Assembly: GCA_023460715.1 (NCBI GenBank)
Contig: JAEWPH010000278.1
Span: 1 to 48,019 of the forward strand
Direction: 5' to 3'
Source: Pseudomonadota bacterium
Lineage (GTDB): Bacteria > Pseudomonadota > Gammaproteobacteria > Burkholderiales > Burkholderiaceae_C
Length of the DNA stretch: 48,019 nucleotides
The notes beneath the pieces were generated by a model. It was not told where the DNA came from and searched no databases. It saw only the letters and a program-made list of their open reading frames with translations. The position numbers and the translations under genes were made by a program. Positions 34,651 to 42,990 of the stretch are shown piece by piece; within the stretch, counting starts at the first letter, position 1; each line of letters begins with the position of its first letter.

Positions 34651-36351
34651 TCAGCCCATCCACTGGCTCACCGGCACGGCCGTATCTTGCAGCGGCTGCG
34701 AGATCACGTCGATGAGCGCGGGGCCGTCGTGGTGCAGGGCCGCCTTGAGCGCGCCGTCCAGCTCGGACGGGTCCTTCACGCGCCAGGCCTTGACGCCGAA
34801 GGCCTCGGCCACGCGGGCATGGTCGGTGCGGTTGAAGTCCACGGAGAAATAGCGCTCGTCGTAGCCGGTCTTCTGGCTGGCCTTGATCCAGCCGTAGACG
34901 GCGTTGGAGAACACGATCATCTTCAGCGGCACGCCGCGGCGCACCACGGTCTCCAGCTCACCGCAGGTGAAGCCGAAGCTGCCGTCGCCCATGGCGGCGA
35001 CCACCACCGAATCCGGCCGGCCGATGGCCGCACCGAACGCCGCGGACAGCGAGAAGCCCAGCGCCCCGTGCGCCCGGTTGGTGATGAAGTGCCGGCCCGC
35101 CTGGGGCGCGTCGAAGTAGGCCGAGAAGTAGGGGCAGGGCGTGCCCGGGTCGGCCACGGCGATGGCCTCGCGCGGCAGCAGGCGGTTGAGGGCGTCCAGC
35201 ACGCGCTCGGGGCGGATGGGCTGGTCCAGCGACGCGGCCAGGGGCGCCAGGAAGGCGAGCTTCTCGGCCCGCGCGCGCGCGGCCAGGGCACGGCCGTCGG
35301 AGGCGTCGGCGGGGCGGGACGTGCCCAGGCGCTGCACGGCGGCGTCCAGCGCCTGCAGCGCCAGCCGCGCGTCGCCCACCAACGCCACGTCGGTGCGGTA
35401 GTTGGTGCCGATGGTCATGGCGTCCACGTCGATGTGCAGGATGGTCACGCCGCGGCCTGGCATCTGGCCGTGCTCGGTGGTGGTGGAGCCCGCCCGGCAG
35501 CCGATGAACAGCACCAGGTCGGCCTGGGCCACCACGGCCCGCGTGGCCGAAACGCCGCCGTTGGTGCCCACCACGCCGGCGTTCAGCGGGTGCGAGTCCG
35601 CCAGGCTGCCTTGGCCGCTGACGGTGGTGCACACCGGGGCGTTCAGCCGTTCTGCGAGCGCTGCCAGCGCGGCGCTGGCGCCCGCGATCACCACGCCGCC
35701 GCCGCAGATGAATACCGGTGCCCGGGCGCGCACCAGGCGTTCGGCCGCCTCGTCGACCGCGGCCGGGTCGGGCGCGCTGCGGGTGGCGGGGAACTGACCG
35801 TGGCCGGGCTGGGCCCAGACGGTTTCGGGATCGATGGCGTGCTTTTGCACGTCGTAGGGCAGGCAGATGTGGGCCGCGCCGGGCCGGCCGGTGGTCATGG
35901 CGCGGAAGGCGCTGCGCAGGGCGTGCGGGATCTGGTCCACCCGGTCGATGGTGGTGTTCCATTTGGTGAGCGGGCGGTACAGCGCCTGCTGGTCCAGTTC
36001 GGTCAGCGGGAACCTGCCGCGCGCGCCCACCGAGACGTCCGACGTGATGCCCAGCACGGCCACCGACGATTCGTTGGCTTCCACCAGACCGGGCAGCAGG
36101 TAGGTGGCGCCGCCGCCGCTGGGCCCCTCGCACACGCCCACGCGGCCGGTGACGCGGGCGTAGCCATCGGCCATGTAGGCGGCGCTGCGCTCGTCGCGGG
36201 TGAGGATGTGGTCCATGCCATGGTCCAGGCGGGCCAGGGCGTCATAGAACGGGAGGCTGGTATCGCCGCACAGCCCGAAGATGTGCTGCACGCCGTTGTG
36301 CTGCAGCATCCGTACCATGGCATCCGCGCCGTTCATGGGGGTCGTCGACAT
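34651..36351 (-). CDS. Thiamine diphosphate-dependent enzyme, acetolactate synthase-like
   Basis: ThDP enzyme of 566 residues with three domains: the N-terminal PYR domain with the conserved Glu54 in TRDERSAAYMADGYAR, a central domain (FICGGGVVIAGASAALAALA), and the C-terminal PP domain with the Mg-ThDP motif GDGS at 455-458 ending in N483. Related enzymes include acetolactate synthases, benzoylformate decarboxylase and sulfoacetaldehyde acetyltransferase; I cannot assign the reaction. It is not the biosynthetic IlvB, since no small subunit follows and it is linked to a Bug protein and a GntR regulator. ATG 36351 has an AGGAG box 8 nt upstream and is preferred to GTG 36357. Confidence 0.88.
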   Translation of the reverse strand: MSTTPMNGADAMVRMLQHNGVQHIFGLCGDTSLPFYDALARLDHGMDHILTRDERSAAYMADGYARVTGRVGVCEGPSGGGATYLLPGLVEANESSVAVLGITSDVSVGARGRFPLTELDQQALYRPLTKWNTTIDRVDQIPHALRSAFRAMTTGRPGAAHICLPYDVQKHAIDPETVWAQPGHGQFPATRSAPDPAAVDEAAERLVRARAPVFICGGGVVIAGASAALAALAERLNAPVCTTVSGQGSLADSHPLNAGVVGTNGGVSATRAVVAQADLVLFIGCRAGSTTTEHGQMPGRGVTILHIDVDAMTIGTNYRTDVALVGDARLALQALDAAVQRLGTSRPADASDGRALAARARAEKLAFLAPLAASLDQPIRPERVLDALNRLLPREAIAVADPGTPCPYFSAYFDAPQAGRHFITNRAHGALGFSLSAAFGAAIGRPDSVVVAAMGDGSFGFTCGELETVVRRGVPLKMIVFSNAVYGWIKASQKTGYDERYFSVDFNRTDHARVAEAFGVKAWRVKDPSELDGALKAALHHDGPALIDVISQPLQDTAVPVSQWMG

Positions 36352-36371
36352 CGTCACATCTCCTGGGCCGG

Positions 36372-36397
36372 TTAAGAATCCATTCCAGTATACTTAA
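36372..36397. promoter_or_regulatory. AT-rich operator/promoter between the ThDP operon and gntR-type gene
   Basis: Contains TTAAG at 36372-36376 and CTTAA at 36393-36397 as outer inverted arms, and the palindrome AGTATACT at 36387-36394, within otherwise GC-rich DNA. TATACT resembles a -10 for the rightward gene and lies 7 nt before its ATG. A GntR-family dimer could bind here. Confidence 0.5.
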
Positions 36398-36401
36398 AAA
36401 G

Positions 36402-37190
36402 ATGACGAAGCACAGCCTGTCTTCGCGGCTCCCGTCCGTGCCCGCCGCACCGGCCAAGGTCCGCGCGGCGCCCATCTCACGTGTGCGCCGCGAGCGCGGC
36501 AGCGCCGTGGTCAACACGCTGCGCGACATGGCCATCAGCTACCAGCTGCGGCCGGGCGAGCGCATCAGCGAGATCGAGCTGGCGGCCCGCCTGGGGGTGA
36601 GCCGCACGCCCGTGCGGGAGGCCCTCACCCGCCTGGTGACCGAGGGTTTCCTGGTGCCGTGCACGCGGGGCTTCATGCGCCGGCCGCTGGACGTGCAGGA
36701 GGCCATCGACCTGTACGAGGCCCGCATGGCCGTGGAGCGTGAGTGCCTGCGCCTGGCCGTGGAGCGCGCCGACGCGGCGCAGATCGCCGAGGCGCAGCGC
36801 TTTCTGGAGAGCAGCCGCGCGGCCTCGCCCGACACGCCGGTGCGCGCGCTGGTGGAACTGGACGAGGCCTTCCACCTGCGCATTGCCGCCATGGCCCGCA
36901 ATGGGGAGCTGCAGCGCATGCTGGCCAGCCTGAACGAGCGGGTGCGCTTCATCCGCTGGATCGACATGGAAAAGGCCGGGCGCGACTTTACCCAGCAGGA
37001 GCATGGCGCCATCCTGCAGGCCGTCGCCGCCCGCGACGGCGCATCGGCGGCGCGCCTGATGGACGAGCACATCGGCCTGCGGCGCGAGCAGATCGTGGAG
37101 GCCATCACGCAGGGGCTGGCGCGCATCTACATTGCGGACGAGGGCGTGGCAGCCCCAGGCGCCGGGGCGACGGCGAGCGCGGCGCTATAG
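36402..37190 (+). CDS. GntR-family (FadR/FCD subgroup) transcriptional regulator
   Basis: Regulator of 262 residues. The N-terminal winged helix at about 35-100 contains LRDMAISYQLRPGERISEIE and LAARLGVSRTPVREALTRLV. The C-terminal FCD effector domain spans about 105-235 (DLYEARMAVERECLRLAVER, ELDEAFHLRIAAMA, EHGAILQAVAARDGASAARL) with Asp/His residues typical of metal-binding FCD domains. It is divergent from the ThDP enzyme-Bug-VOC operon and very likely controls it. No ribosome site precedes ATG 36402 and a -10-like element is only 7 nt away, so the transcript may be leaderless. Confidence 0.9.
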   Translation: MTKHSLSSRLPSVPAAPAKVRAAPISRVRRERGSAVVNTLRDMAISYQLRPGERISEIELAARLGVSRTPVREALTRLVTEGFLVPCTRGFMRRPLDVQEAIDLYEARMAVERECLRLAVERADAAQIAEAQRFLESSRAASPDTPVRALVELDEAFHLRIAAMARNGELQRMLASLNERVRFIRWIDMEKAGRDFTQQEHGAILQAVAARDGASAARLMDEHIGLRREQIVEAITQGLARIYIADEGVAAPGAGATASAAL

Positions 37191-37264
37191 TCGTCGCCCG
37201 CGGTTTTCGCTCCTGCCCGCTGGCGTTGCCACGCTGCCTTCCTCCGCCCCCTTCCCCGCTCCCC

Positions 37265-38647
37265 ATGGCCAAAGACAAGACCCTCTACACCTGCACCGAA
37301 TGCGGCGGCACCAGCCCGCGCTGGCTGGGCAAATGCCCATCCTGCGGCGCCTGGAACACGCTGGTGGAGACCGTCACGGAATCATCGGCCGGCAAGAATC
37401 GCCTGAGCACGCCTCAGGGCTATGCAGGTCTGGCCCAGGCGCAGGCGGTGACGCCGTTGGCCTCCATCGAGGCACAGGACGTGGCGCGCACGCCGAGCGG
37501 TATCGAGGAGCTGGACCGCGTGCTGGGCGGCGGCGTGGTCGAGGGCGGTGTGGTGCTGATCGGCGGCGACCCGGGCATCGGCAAATCGACGCTGCTGCTG
37601 CAGGCCATGGACGCACTGCAGCGCGCCGGCCTGCCCACGCTGTATGTGACGGGCGAAGAGAGCGGGGCGCAGGTGGCGCTGCGCTCGCGGCGCCTCGGGA
37701 TCGACGGCAGCCAGGTGCAGTTGCTGGCCGAGATCCAGCTCGAGAAGATCCTGGCGACGGTGGAGGCCACGCAGCCGGCGGTGGTCGTCATCGACTCCAT
37801 CCAGACCGTCTATTCCGACCAGCTCACCAGCGCGCCGGGCTCCGTGGCCCAGGTACGCGAATGCGCAGCCCACCTGACGCGCATGGCCAAGGGCACGGGC
37901 ATCGCCGTGATCCTGGTCGGCCACGTGACCAAGGAGGGCGCGCTGGCCGGCCCGCGCGTGCTGGAGCACATGGTGGACACGGTGCTGTACTTCGAGGGCG
38001 ACACGCACAGCCAGTTTCGCCTGGTGCGCGCCATCAAGAACCGCTTCGGCGCGGTGAACGAGATCGGCGTGTTCGCGATGACGGAAAAGGGCCTGAAGGG
38101 CGTGACGAATCCCAGTGCCATCTTCCTCAGCCAGCATGCCGAGCCGGTGCCGGGTTCGTGCGTGCTGGTCACGCTCGAAGGCACCCGGCCCATGCTGGTG
38201 GAGATCCAGGCGCTGGTGGACGACGGCGGGCCGAGCCCGCGGCGGCTGTCGGTGGGGCTGGACAAGGACCGCTTGGCCATGCTGCTGGCCGTGCTCAACC
38301 GCCATGCGGGTGTGGCCTGTGCCGACCAGGATGTGTTCGTCAACGCCGTGGGCGGGGTGCGCATCGGTGAGCCCGCAGCCGATCTGGCGGTGATGCTGTC
38401 CATCACCAGCAGCCTGCGCGGCAAGCCCCTGCCCAAGGGCTTCATCGCCTTTGGCGAAGTGGGCCTGGCAGGCGAGGTGCGGCCCGCGCCGCGCGGCCAG
38501 GAGCGGCTGAAGGAGGCGGCCAAGCTGGGATTCAGCGTGGCCGTGGTGCCCAAGGCCAATGCACCCAAGAAACCCATCGAGGGCCTGACCATTCATGCGG
38601 TAGAGCGCGTGGAAGAAGCCATGAACGTGGTGCGCGGTATCGCGTGA
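37265..38647 (+). CDS. radA: DNA repair protein RadA
   Basis: RecA-related ATPase and branch-migration helicase of 460 residues. The N-terminal zinc finger uses C10, C13, C24 and C27, followed by Walker A GDPGIGKST at 101-109 and Walker B VVVIDS. The RadA-specific KNRFG motif is at 258-262. The C-terminal Lon-protease-like domain has PLPKGFIAFGEVGLAGEVRP. The length is normal. It stands alone, 74 bp after the GntR-type gene, with no sign of cotranscription with metabolic neighbours. Confidence 0.97.
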   Translation: MAKDKTLYTCTECGGTSPRWLGKCPSCGAWNTLVETVTESSAGKNRLSTPQGYAGLAQAQAVTPLASIEAQDVARTPSGIEELDRVLGGGVVEGGVVLIGGDPGIGKSTLLLQAMDALQRAGLPTLYVTGEESGAQVALRSRRLGIDGSQVQLLAEIQLEKILATVEATQPAVVVIDSIQTVYSDQLTSAPGSVAQVRECAAHLTRMAKGTGIAVILVGHVTKEGALAGPRVLEHMVDTVLYFEGDTHSQFRLVRAIKNRFGAVNEIGVFAMTEKGLKGVTNPSAIFLSQHAEPVPGSCVLVTLEGTRPMLVEIQALVDDGGPSPRRLSVGLDKDRLAMLLAVLNRHAGVACADQDVFVNAVGGVRIGEPAADLAVMLSITSSLRGKPLPKGFIAFGEVGLAGEVRPAPRGQERLKEAAKLGFSVAVVPKANAPKKPIEGLTIHAVERVEEAMNVVRGIA

Positions 38648-38812
38648 CAGCGGTGGCTTACGCCGTCGGACGCCGTTCGTAGGGCCTGCCCAGCGATCGC
38701 CAGGTCGCCCCGGCTGCGATGTCCTGCCGTTGGGGCCCACTGACCTTCTCAGGGCCAGCCCCTACGCACCTTCCACACGAAGGGGATGGCGCGCACATAG
38801 GACAATGCGGCC

Positions 38813-39253
38813 ATGAATCTGCGCAAAATTCTCATTCCCCTGGGCTTGCTGGTGCTGCTGGGCTTGGCCTGGCGCTCCTACGGCTGGCAGGGCCTGTTGG
38901 CTGCGGGTGGCGGCCTCATCATGTGGGCGCTGCTGCATTTCACTCGGCTCATGAACGTGATGAACAAGGCCGCCAACCGGCCCATCGGCTACGTGGGCAG
39001 CGCCGTGATGCTCAATGCCAAGCTGCGCGAAGGCGTGAACCTCATGCACGTGGTGGCCATGACGCGCGCGCTGGGCCAGCCCCTGTCGAAGGAGGGCGAG
39101 GAGCCCGAGCTGTACCGCTGGACCGACGGCACGCAGTCCCACGTGACCTGCGAATTCCGAGGGGGCCGCCTGGTGCGCTGGGAGCTGGAGCGTCCGCCGG
39201 TGCAGGACAGTCCGGAAGCCGCCCCCGCTGCGCTCCCTGCATCGGAACCGTAA
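38813..39253 (+). CDS. Small inner-membrane protein, unknown function
   Basis: A 146-residue protein. Two hydrophobic segments at about residues 7-20 (ILIPLGLLVLLGLAW) and 25-45 (WQGLLAAGGGLIMWALLHF) are followed by a basic, cytoplasmic-looking region (RLMNVMNKAANRPIGYVGSA). An Ala/Pro-rich tail ends the protein. WTDGTQSHVTCEFRGGRLVR suggests a small beta domain. I do not recognise a characterised family. It sits 45 bp upstream of ilvE on the same strand and may be cotranscribed with it. Confidence 0.75.
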   Translation: MNLRKILIPLGLLVLLGLAWRSYGWQGLLAAGGGLIMWALLHFTRLMNVMNKAANRPIGYVGSAVMLNAKLREGVNLMHVVAMTRALGQPLSKEGEEPELYRWTDGTQSHVTCEFRGGRLVRWELERPPVQDSPEAAPAALPASEP

Positions 39254-39298
39254 AATTGCCGGTTCGGCGATTTACTTCTCCCATTCCAAAGGATACCC

Positions 39299-40237
39299 AT
39301 GAGCCCCGTAGTTCCCTCGATGGCCGACCGTGACGGCAAGATCTGGATGGACGGCCAGATGGTCGACTGGCGCGATGCCAAGATCCACGTGCTGACGCAC
39401 ACGCTGCACTACGGTTGCGGGGCGTTCGAGGGCGTGCGTGCCTACAAGACGGAACAGGGCACGGCCATCTTCCGCCTGGAAGAGCACACCGAGCGCCTGT
39501 TCAACAGCGCCAAGATCCTGCGCATGGCGATCCCGTTCAGCAAGGAAGAAGTGAACGAGGCGCAAAAGGCCGTGGTGCGCGAGAACCAGCTCGAATCGTG
39601 CTACCTGCGACCGCTCACGTGGATCGGCTCGCAGAAGCTGGGCGTGTCCCCCCGCGGCAACCAGATCCACCTGATGGTGGCCGCCTGGGCCTGGGGCGCC
39701 TATCTGGGCGAGGAAGGCATGCAGCGCGGCATCCGCGTGAAGACCAGCAGCTACACCCGCCACCACGTCAACATCACGATGACGCAGGCCAAGGCCGTGA
39801 GCAACTACAGCAACTCCATCCTCGCCAACATGGAAGCGCTGGACGACGGCTATGACGAGGCGCTGCTGCTGGACGCCTCGGGCTTCGTGTCTGAAGGTGC
39901 CGGCGAGAACGTTTTCGTGGTCAAGAACGGCGTGGTCTATACGCCTGACCTGTCGGCCGGCGCGCTCAACGGCATCACCCGCAACACCATCTTCCACATC
40001 TGCCAGGACCTGGGGATCGAGCTGGTGCAAAAGCGCATCACGCGCGACGAGGTCTACATCGCCGACGAGGCCTTCTTCACCGGCACCGCCGCCGAAGTCA
40101 CGCCCATCCGCGAACTCGACCGCATCGCCATCGGGGCGGGCAGCCGCGGCCCGGTCACCGAGAAAATCCAGAAGGCCTTCTTCGACATCGTCAACGGCCG
40201 CAATCCCAAGTACGCCCACTGGCTCGCCAAGGTCTGA
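39299..40237 (+). CDS. ilvE: Branched-chain-amino-acid aminotransferase
   Basis: PLP-dependent fold-type IV transaminase of 312 residues, interconverting Leu, Ile, Val and their 2-oxo acids with 2-oxoglutarate. Segments are THTLHYGCGAFEGVRAYKTE, CYLRPLTWIG, MTQAKAVSNYSNSILANMEA (Lys165 binds PLP), LLLDASGFVSEGAGENVFVV and RDEVYIADEAFFTGTAAEVT. The ribosome site AAAGGA is upstream of ATG 39299. It is followed after 5 bp by the zf-CHCC gene, a pairing I recall from betaproteobacterial genomes. Confidence 0.96.
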   Translation: MSPVVPSMADRDGKIWMDGQMVDWRDAKIHVLTHTLHYGCGAFEGVRAYKTEQGTAIFRLEEHTERLFNSAKILRMAIPFSKEEVNEAQKAVVRENQLESCYLRPLTWIGSQKLGVSPRGNQIHLMVAAWAWGAYLGEEGMQRGIRVKTSSYTRHHVNITMTQAKAVSNYSNSILANMEALDDGYDEALLLDASGFVSEGAGENVFVVKNGVVYTPDLSAGALNGITRNTIFHICQDLGIELVQKRITRDEVYIADEAFFTGTAAEVTPIRELDRIAIGAGSRGPVTEKIQKAFFDIVNGRNPKYAHWLAKV

Positions 40238-40242
40238 ACGCC

Positions 40243-40449
40243 ATGTCCCAAGCTGTCATCGAACTCCTCGCCAAAGACCTCAATCCCCAGGGCGGCGTCT
40301 TCTGTCCCAGCCCCAAGGCCGACATGAAGCTGTGGAACACCCACCCCAAGGTGTATCTGGACGTGGCCCACACCGGCGAGGCCAAGTGCCCGTACTGCGG
40401 CACGGTGTACCGCCTGAAGGCAGGCGAGGTCGTCCACGCAGGCCACTGA
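40243..40449 (+). CDS. Zinc-finger CHCC domain protein
   Basis: A 68-residue protein of the zf-CHCC family, related to the zinc-binding part of the mitochondrial complex I 13 kDa subunit (NDUFS6). The four ligands are visible: C21, H43, C49 and C52 (GGVFCPS, VAHTG, KCPYCGTVYRL), with the conserved WNTHPKVYLDV between. Its bacterial role is not established. It begins 5 bp after ilvE and is almost certainly cotranscribed with it. Confidence 0.9.
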   Translation: MSQAVIELLAKDLNPQGGVFCPSPKADMKLWNTHPKVYLDVAHTGEAKCPYCGTVYRLKAGEVVHAGH

Positions 40450-40500
40450 CCCGCCGCACCCCCGAGCCCCCGGCGCGTCGACCGCTGCTGGGGCCGGCCT

Positions 40501-41496
40501 TCAGCGCGGCGCCGCTGCTGGCGGTACGGCCGCCGCCGGGCGGCAGGCCCGGCCCCACAGGCTGTCGGCCTCGGGCTCCCCGTGCTGGGCGAAGAGCTGC
40601 GCGAAATGCCGCCGCTCGCCACCGCGCAGCTTGACCAGCGGCGCGATCTGCGCGTCAGCCGGTACCAGGCACAGCCGGGGGTAGAGCAGGTACCACTTCC
40701 AGCGCAGCGCCTTCTGGTAGAAGAAGGCCGTGTCTTCCGCCTTGGCGAGGGCCAGTCGGTACGCAGCGCCACCCTGGCGCAGCACCCGTTGCGCGGTGAC
40801 GTGTCCCAGCAGATAGACCGGGTCCGGAATGCCCTGCAGCAACTCCGCGTAGCCCGGTTCCGCCTGCAAGGCCGACAAATAGGCCTGCGTGCCCACCTCG
40901 AACAGCGCGTGGTGGAATTCACGCTGCCAGGCCGTCGCGAACGATGCGCCGGCCGGTGCGCCGAAGGCCCAGTTCTCGACCACCGGAAAGCGGGGGTCCT
41001 GCGTATAGCCGTCCAGGTAGAAGCCGGCGAAGTCGGCCCCCTGCGCCTGCCGCAGCGCCTCCAGCCAATGCAGCGGCTGGGTCAGCAGGACGGTGGCATC
41101 CAGCCAGTAGCCGCCATAGCGGCTGACGAGGTAGAGACGGATCCAGTCGGACTGCTTGACGGGATCGAGTTGCTCGAAGCCCGCGGGCCAGTCGGACGCG
41201 GGCACATGGTCGCGCACCGTTTGCCGATTCAACACCCGCACCTCGAAGTCTGGGCACTGCAGGCGCCAGTTGGCGATGCAGCGCTCCACGAACGGGTCGG
41301 GCTCCACCGCATGCCAGTAGCTCCAGATGCGGGCGGCGATGGGCGCAGAGGTATCCGGGGCGCTTGCCGTTGGAGCGTTGCCGAAGGCTGAAGGCGTCTG
41401 GGGCTGCGGAACGTAGGCAGCGGCCCGCTGCGGCTGCAGCCGGGCCAGGATCTGGTACACGGTGCGGAAAGCGGCTGTAGGCAAACGGAGTGTCAT
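40501..41496 (-). CDS. Capsular polysaccharide synthesis-type glycosyltransferase (paralogue 1)
   Basis: Glycosyltransferase of the Caps_synth / DXD-sugar-transferase type, 331 residues. The core is IWSYWHAVEPDPFVERCIAN and SDWIRLYLVSRYGGYWLDAT (residues 116-135), where the LDA aspartate (133) replaces a strict DXD. GFYLDGYTQDPRFPVVENWA follows. It is a clear paralogue of the gene at 45178, sharing layout and the VVENW motif. It reads leftwards, opposite the O-antigen-ligase operon. ATG 41496 is preferred; an upstream in-frame start at 41541 would add 15 residues without homology. Sugar and acceptor unknown. Confidence 0.85.
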   Translation of the reverse strand: MTLRLPTAAFRTVYQILARLQPQRAAAYVPQPQTPSAFGNAPTASAPDTSAPIAARIWSYWHAVEPDPFVERCIANWRLQCPDFEVRVLNRQTVRDHVPASDWPAGFEQLDPVKQSDWIRLYLVSRYGGYWLDATVLLTQPLHWLEALRQAQGADFAGFYLDGYTQDPRFPVVENWAFGAPAGASFATAWQREFHHALFEVGTQAYLSALQAEPGYAELLQGIPDPVYLLGHVTAQRVLRQGGAAYRLALAKAEDTAFFYQKALRWKWYLLYPRLCLVPADAQIAPLVKLRGGERRHFAQLFAQHGEPEADSLWGRACRPAAAVPPAAAPR

Positions 41497-41648
41497 GAAG
41501 TCAGAAAAGCACTGAAGTGTGCAAAAGCGCGACGGCGGCATTCTGGCACCTTGGCGGCCGGGTTACGATCCGCCGCCGCAGGCATTCTTAAAGCACAGGG
41601 TTCCCAGAAACCAACGCAGGCGCCTGTTTTTCCATCCCCACCTTGCGG

Positions 41649-41676
41649 GCCCCGCTGAGAGGCGGGCTATTTTTTG
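41649..41676 (+). terminator. Hairpin plus T-tract just before the O-antigen ligase-like gene
   Basis: CCCGC / GCGGG stem (41651-41655 and 41662-41666) with a TGAGAG loop, then TATTTTTT ending at the base before ATG 41677. It resembles a weak intrinsic terminator or attenuator in the leader of the polysaccharide operon. Confidence 0.4.
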
Positions 41677-42990
41677 ATGCACCTTCAGTCTCTTCTCGGC
41701 CCGTCGCCCTGGCAGCGCCAGCTCACTACGCTGACCGCCTTTCTGATTCCGGCGCTGGCGTTGTCGGTGGCGACGGGTTATTCCTATGGGGCCGTCCTGC
41801 TGCTGCTGGGGGCGCTGGCCTCGCTGCCGCGCTGGGCTGCGGTGCGTCCCGACCGAGATACCGCGCGCCTCGCCTTGGCCATGGTAGGCATGGCGCTGCT
41901 GTGGTGCGTGCTGTCGGACCCGCGCGAAAACTGGGGGCGTTTCGACCGCACGGTCAAGTTCGCCCTGGCCGTCCCGTGCCTGCTGTTCATCGTGGCCTTT
42001 CCGCCGCGTGCCCGGGCGCTGTTCTGGGGCCTGCTGGTGGGCAGCATCGGTGCCGGAGGCGTGGCCCTGTGGCAGGTGCATGTGGAAGGCGCACCCCGCG
42101 CCTCGGGCTTTCCGTCCAATCACACGAATGCCATCCAGTGGGGCAATCTGGCGTTGCTGATGGGCGCGATGCTCGCGGCGCAGACCATGGCGCTGTACCG
42201 CCAACTGCCGCGCTCCATCGTCGCCCTGTCCGTGCTGGCGGTGCTGGCGGCGCTCAATGCCTCCATGCTGTCGCAGTCGCGCGGCGGCTGGCTGGCGCTG
42301 CTGCTGGCGATTCCCTTGGCGGTGGCACTGTTCCAGCGTCTGCACCCGGGCCGGCTGCTGCGCATCGTGGCGGGCTTGCTGGCGGCGTTGGCCGTTTTGA
42401 CGGCACTCAACTGGAAAATGGTCGAGAACCGGTGGCAGCTGATGCACCAGGAAGTCCAGGTCTACGACCAACAGGGCGAGGCCGGCAACTCGGTGGGCCA
42501 GCGGCTCGAGCACTGGCGCTATGCCTGGGACGCCGGCCGAGAGAAGCCGCTGGCCGGCTGGGGCATGGCCGGCTACATGGAGGACAAGGCCCGTCGCGTG
42601 GCCGCCGGTGAATACCACCCGTCCATCATGGATTACATCTATGCGCACAACGAACTGCTCGATCTGTTCGTCAAGACCGGGCTCATCGGCGTGGGCATGA
42701 TCCTTTTCTTCTACGGCGTGCCCGTGGCGCTGTTCTGGCCCAGCCGCCGCCGGCTCGACGCCATGGCGCGGCTGCCGGAGCCGCTGCAGGCGCAGATTCT
42801 TGCCGTGCGGCTGTCCGGTCTGTGCATTCCGGTGCTGTACGTGGGCTTCGGACTCACCCAGGTGTTCTTCGCGCACAACAGCGGGATCATGTTCTACCTG
42901 TTCCTGAACACCGTCACTTGGGGCGCACTGGTCGGTCTGCAGCGAACGGCCCTCGCCAGTGACGCCGCAGCGGCTGCCGTGAAGGGCTGA
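41677..42990 (+). CDS. O-antigen ligase / Wzy-type polymerase-like membrane protein
   Basis: Integral membrane protein of the Wzy_C/WaaL family, 437 residues, with about ten hydrophobic segments. The large periplasmic loop between about residues 245 and 330 carries GQRLEHWRYAWDAGREKPLA, GWGMAGYMEDKARRVA and YAHNELLDLFVKTGLIGVG, the family's functional loop with its conserved Arg and His. Such proteins ligate O-antigen to lipid A-core or polymerise repeat units. ATG 41677 is used. It overlaps the next glycosyltransferase start by 1 bp, so the four rightward genes form one operon. Confidence 0.87.
   Translation: MHLQSLLGPSPWQRQLTTLTAFLIPALALSVATGYSYGAVLLLLGALASLPRWAAVRPDRDTARLALAMVGMALLWCVLSDPRENWGRFDRTVKFALAVPCLLFIVAFPPRARALFWGLLVGSIGAGGVALWQVHVEGAPRASGFPSNHTNAIQWGNLALLMGAMLAAQTMALYRQLPRSIVALSVLAVLAALNASMLSQSRGGWLALLLAIPLAVALFQRLHPGRLLRIVAGLLAALAVLTALNWKMVENRWQLMHQEVQVYDQQGEAGNSVGQRLEHWRYAWDAGREKPLAGWGMAGYMEDKARRVAAGEYHPSIMDYIYAHNELLDLFVKTGLIGVGMILFFYGVPVALFWPSRRRLDAMARLPEPLQAQILAVRLSGLCIPVLYVGFGLTQVFFAHNSGIMFYLFLNTVTWGALVGLQRTALASDAAAAAVKG

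Noticed and set aside
34651..36351. Biosynthetic acetolactate synthase (ilvB/ilvG).
   Set aside because: No small regulatory subunit or ilvC nearby. The Bug, VOC and GntR context points to catabolism, so only the ThDP enzyme family is claimed.
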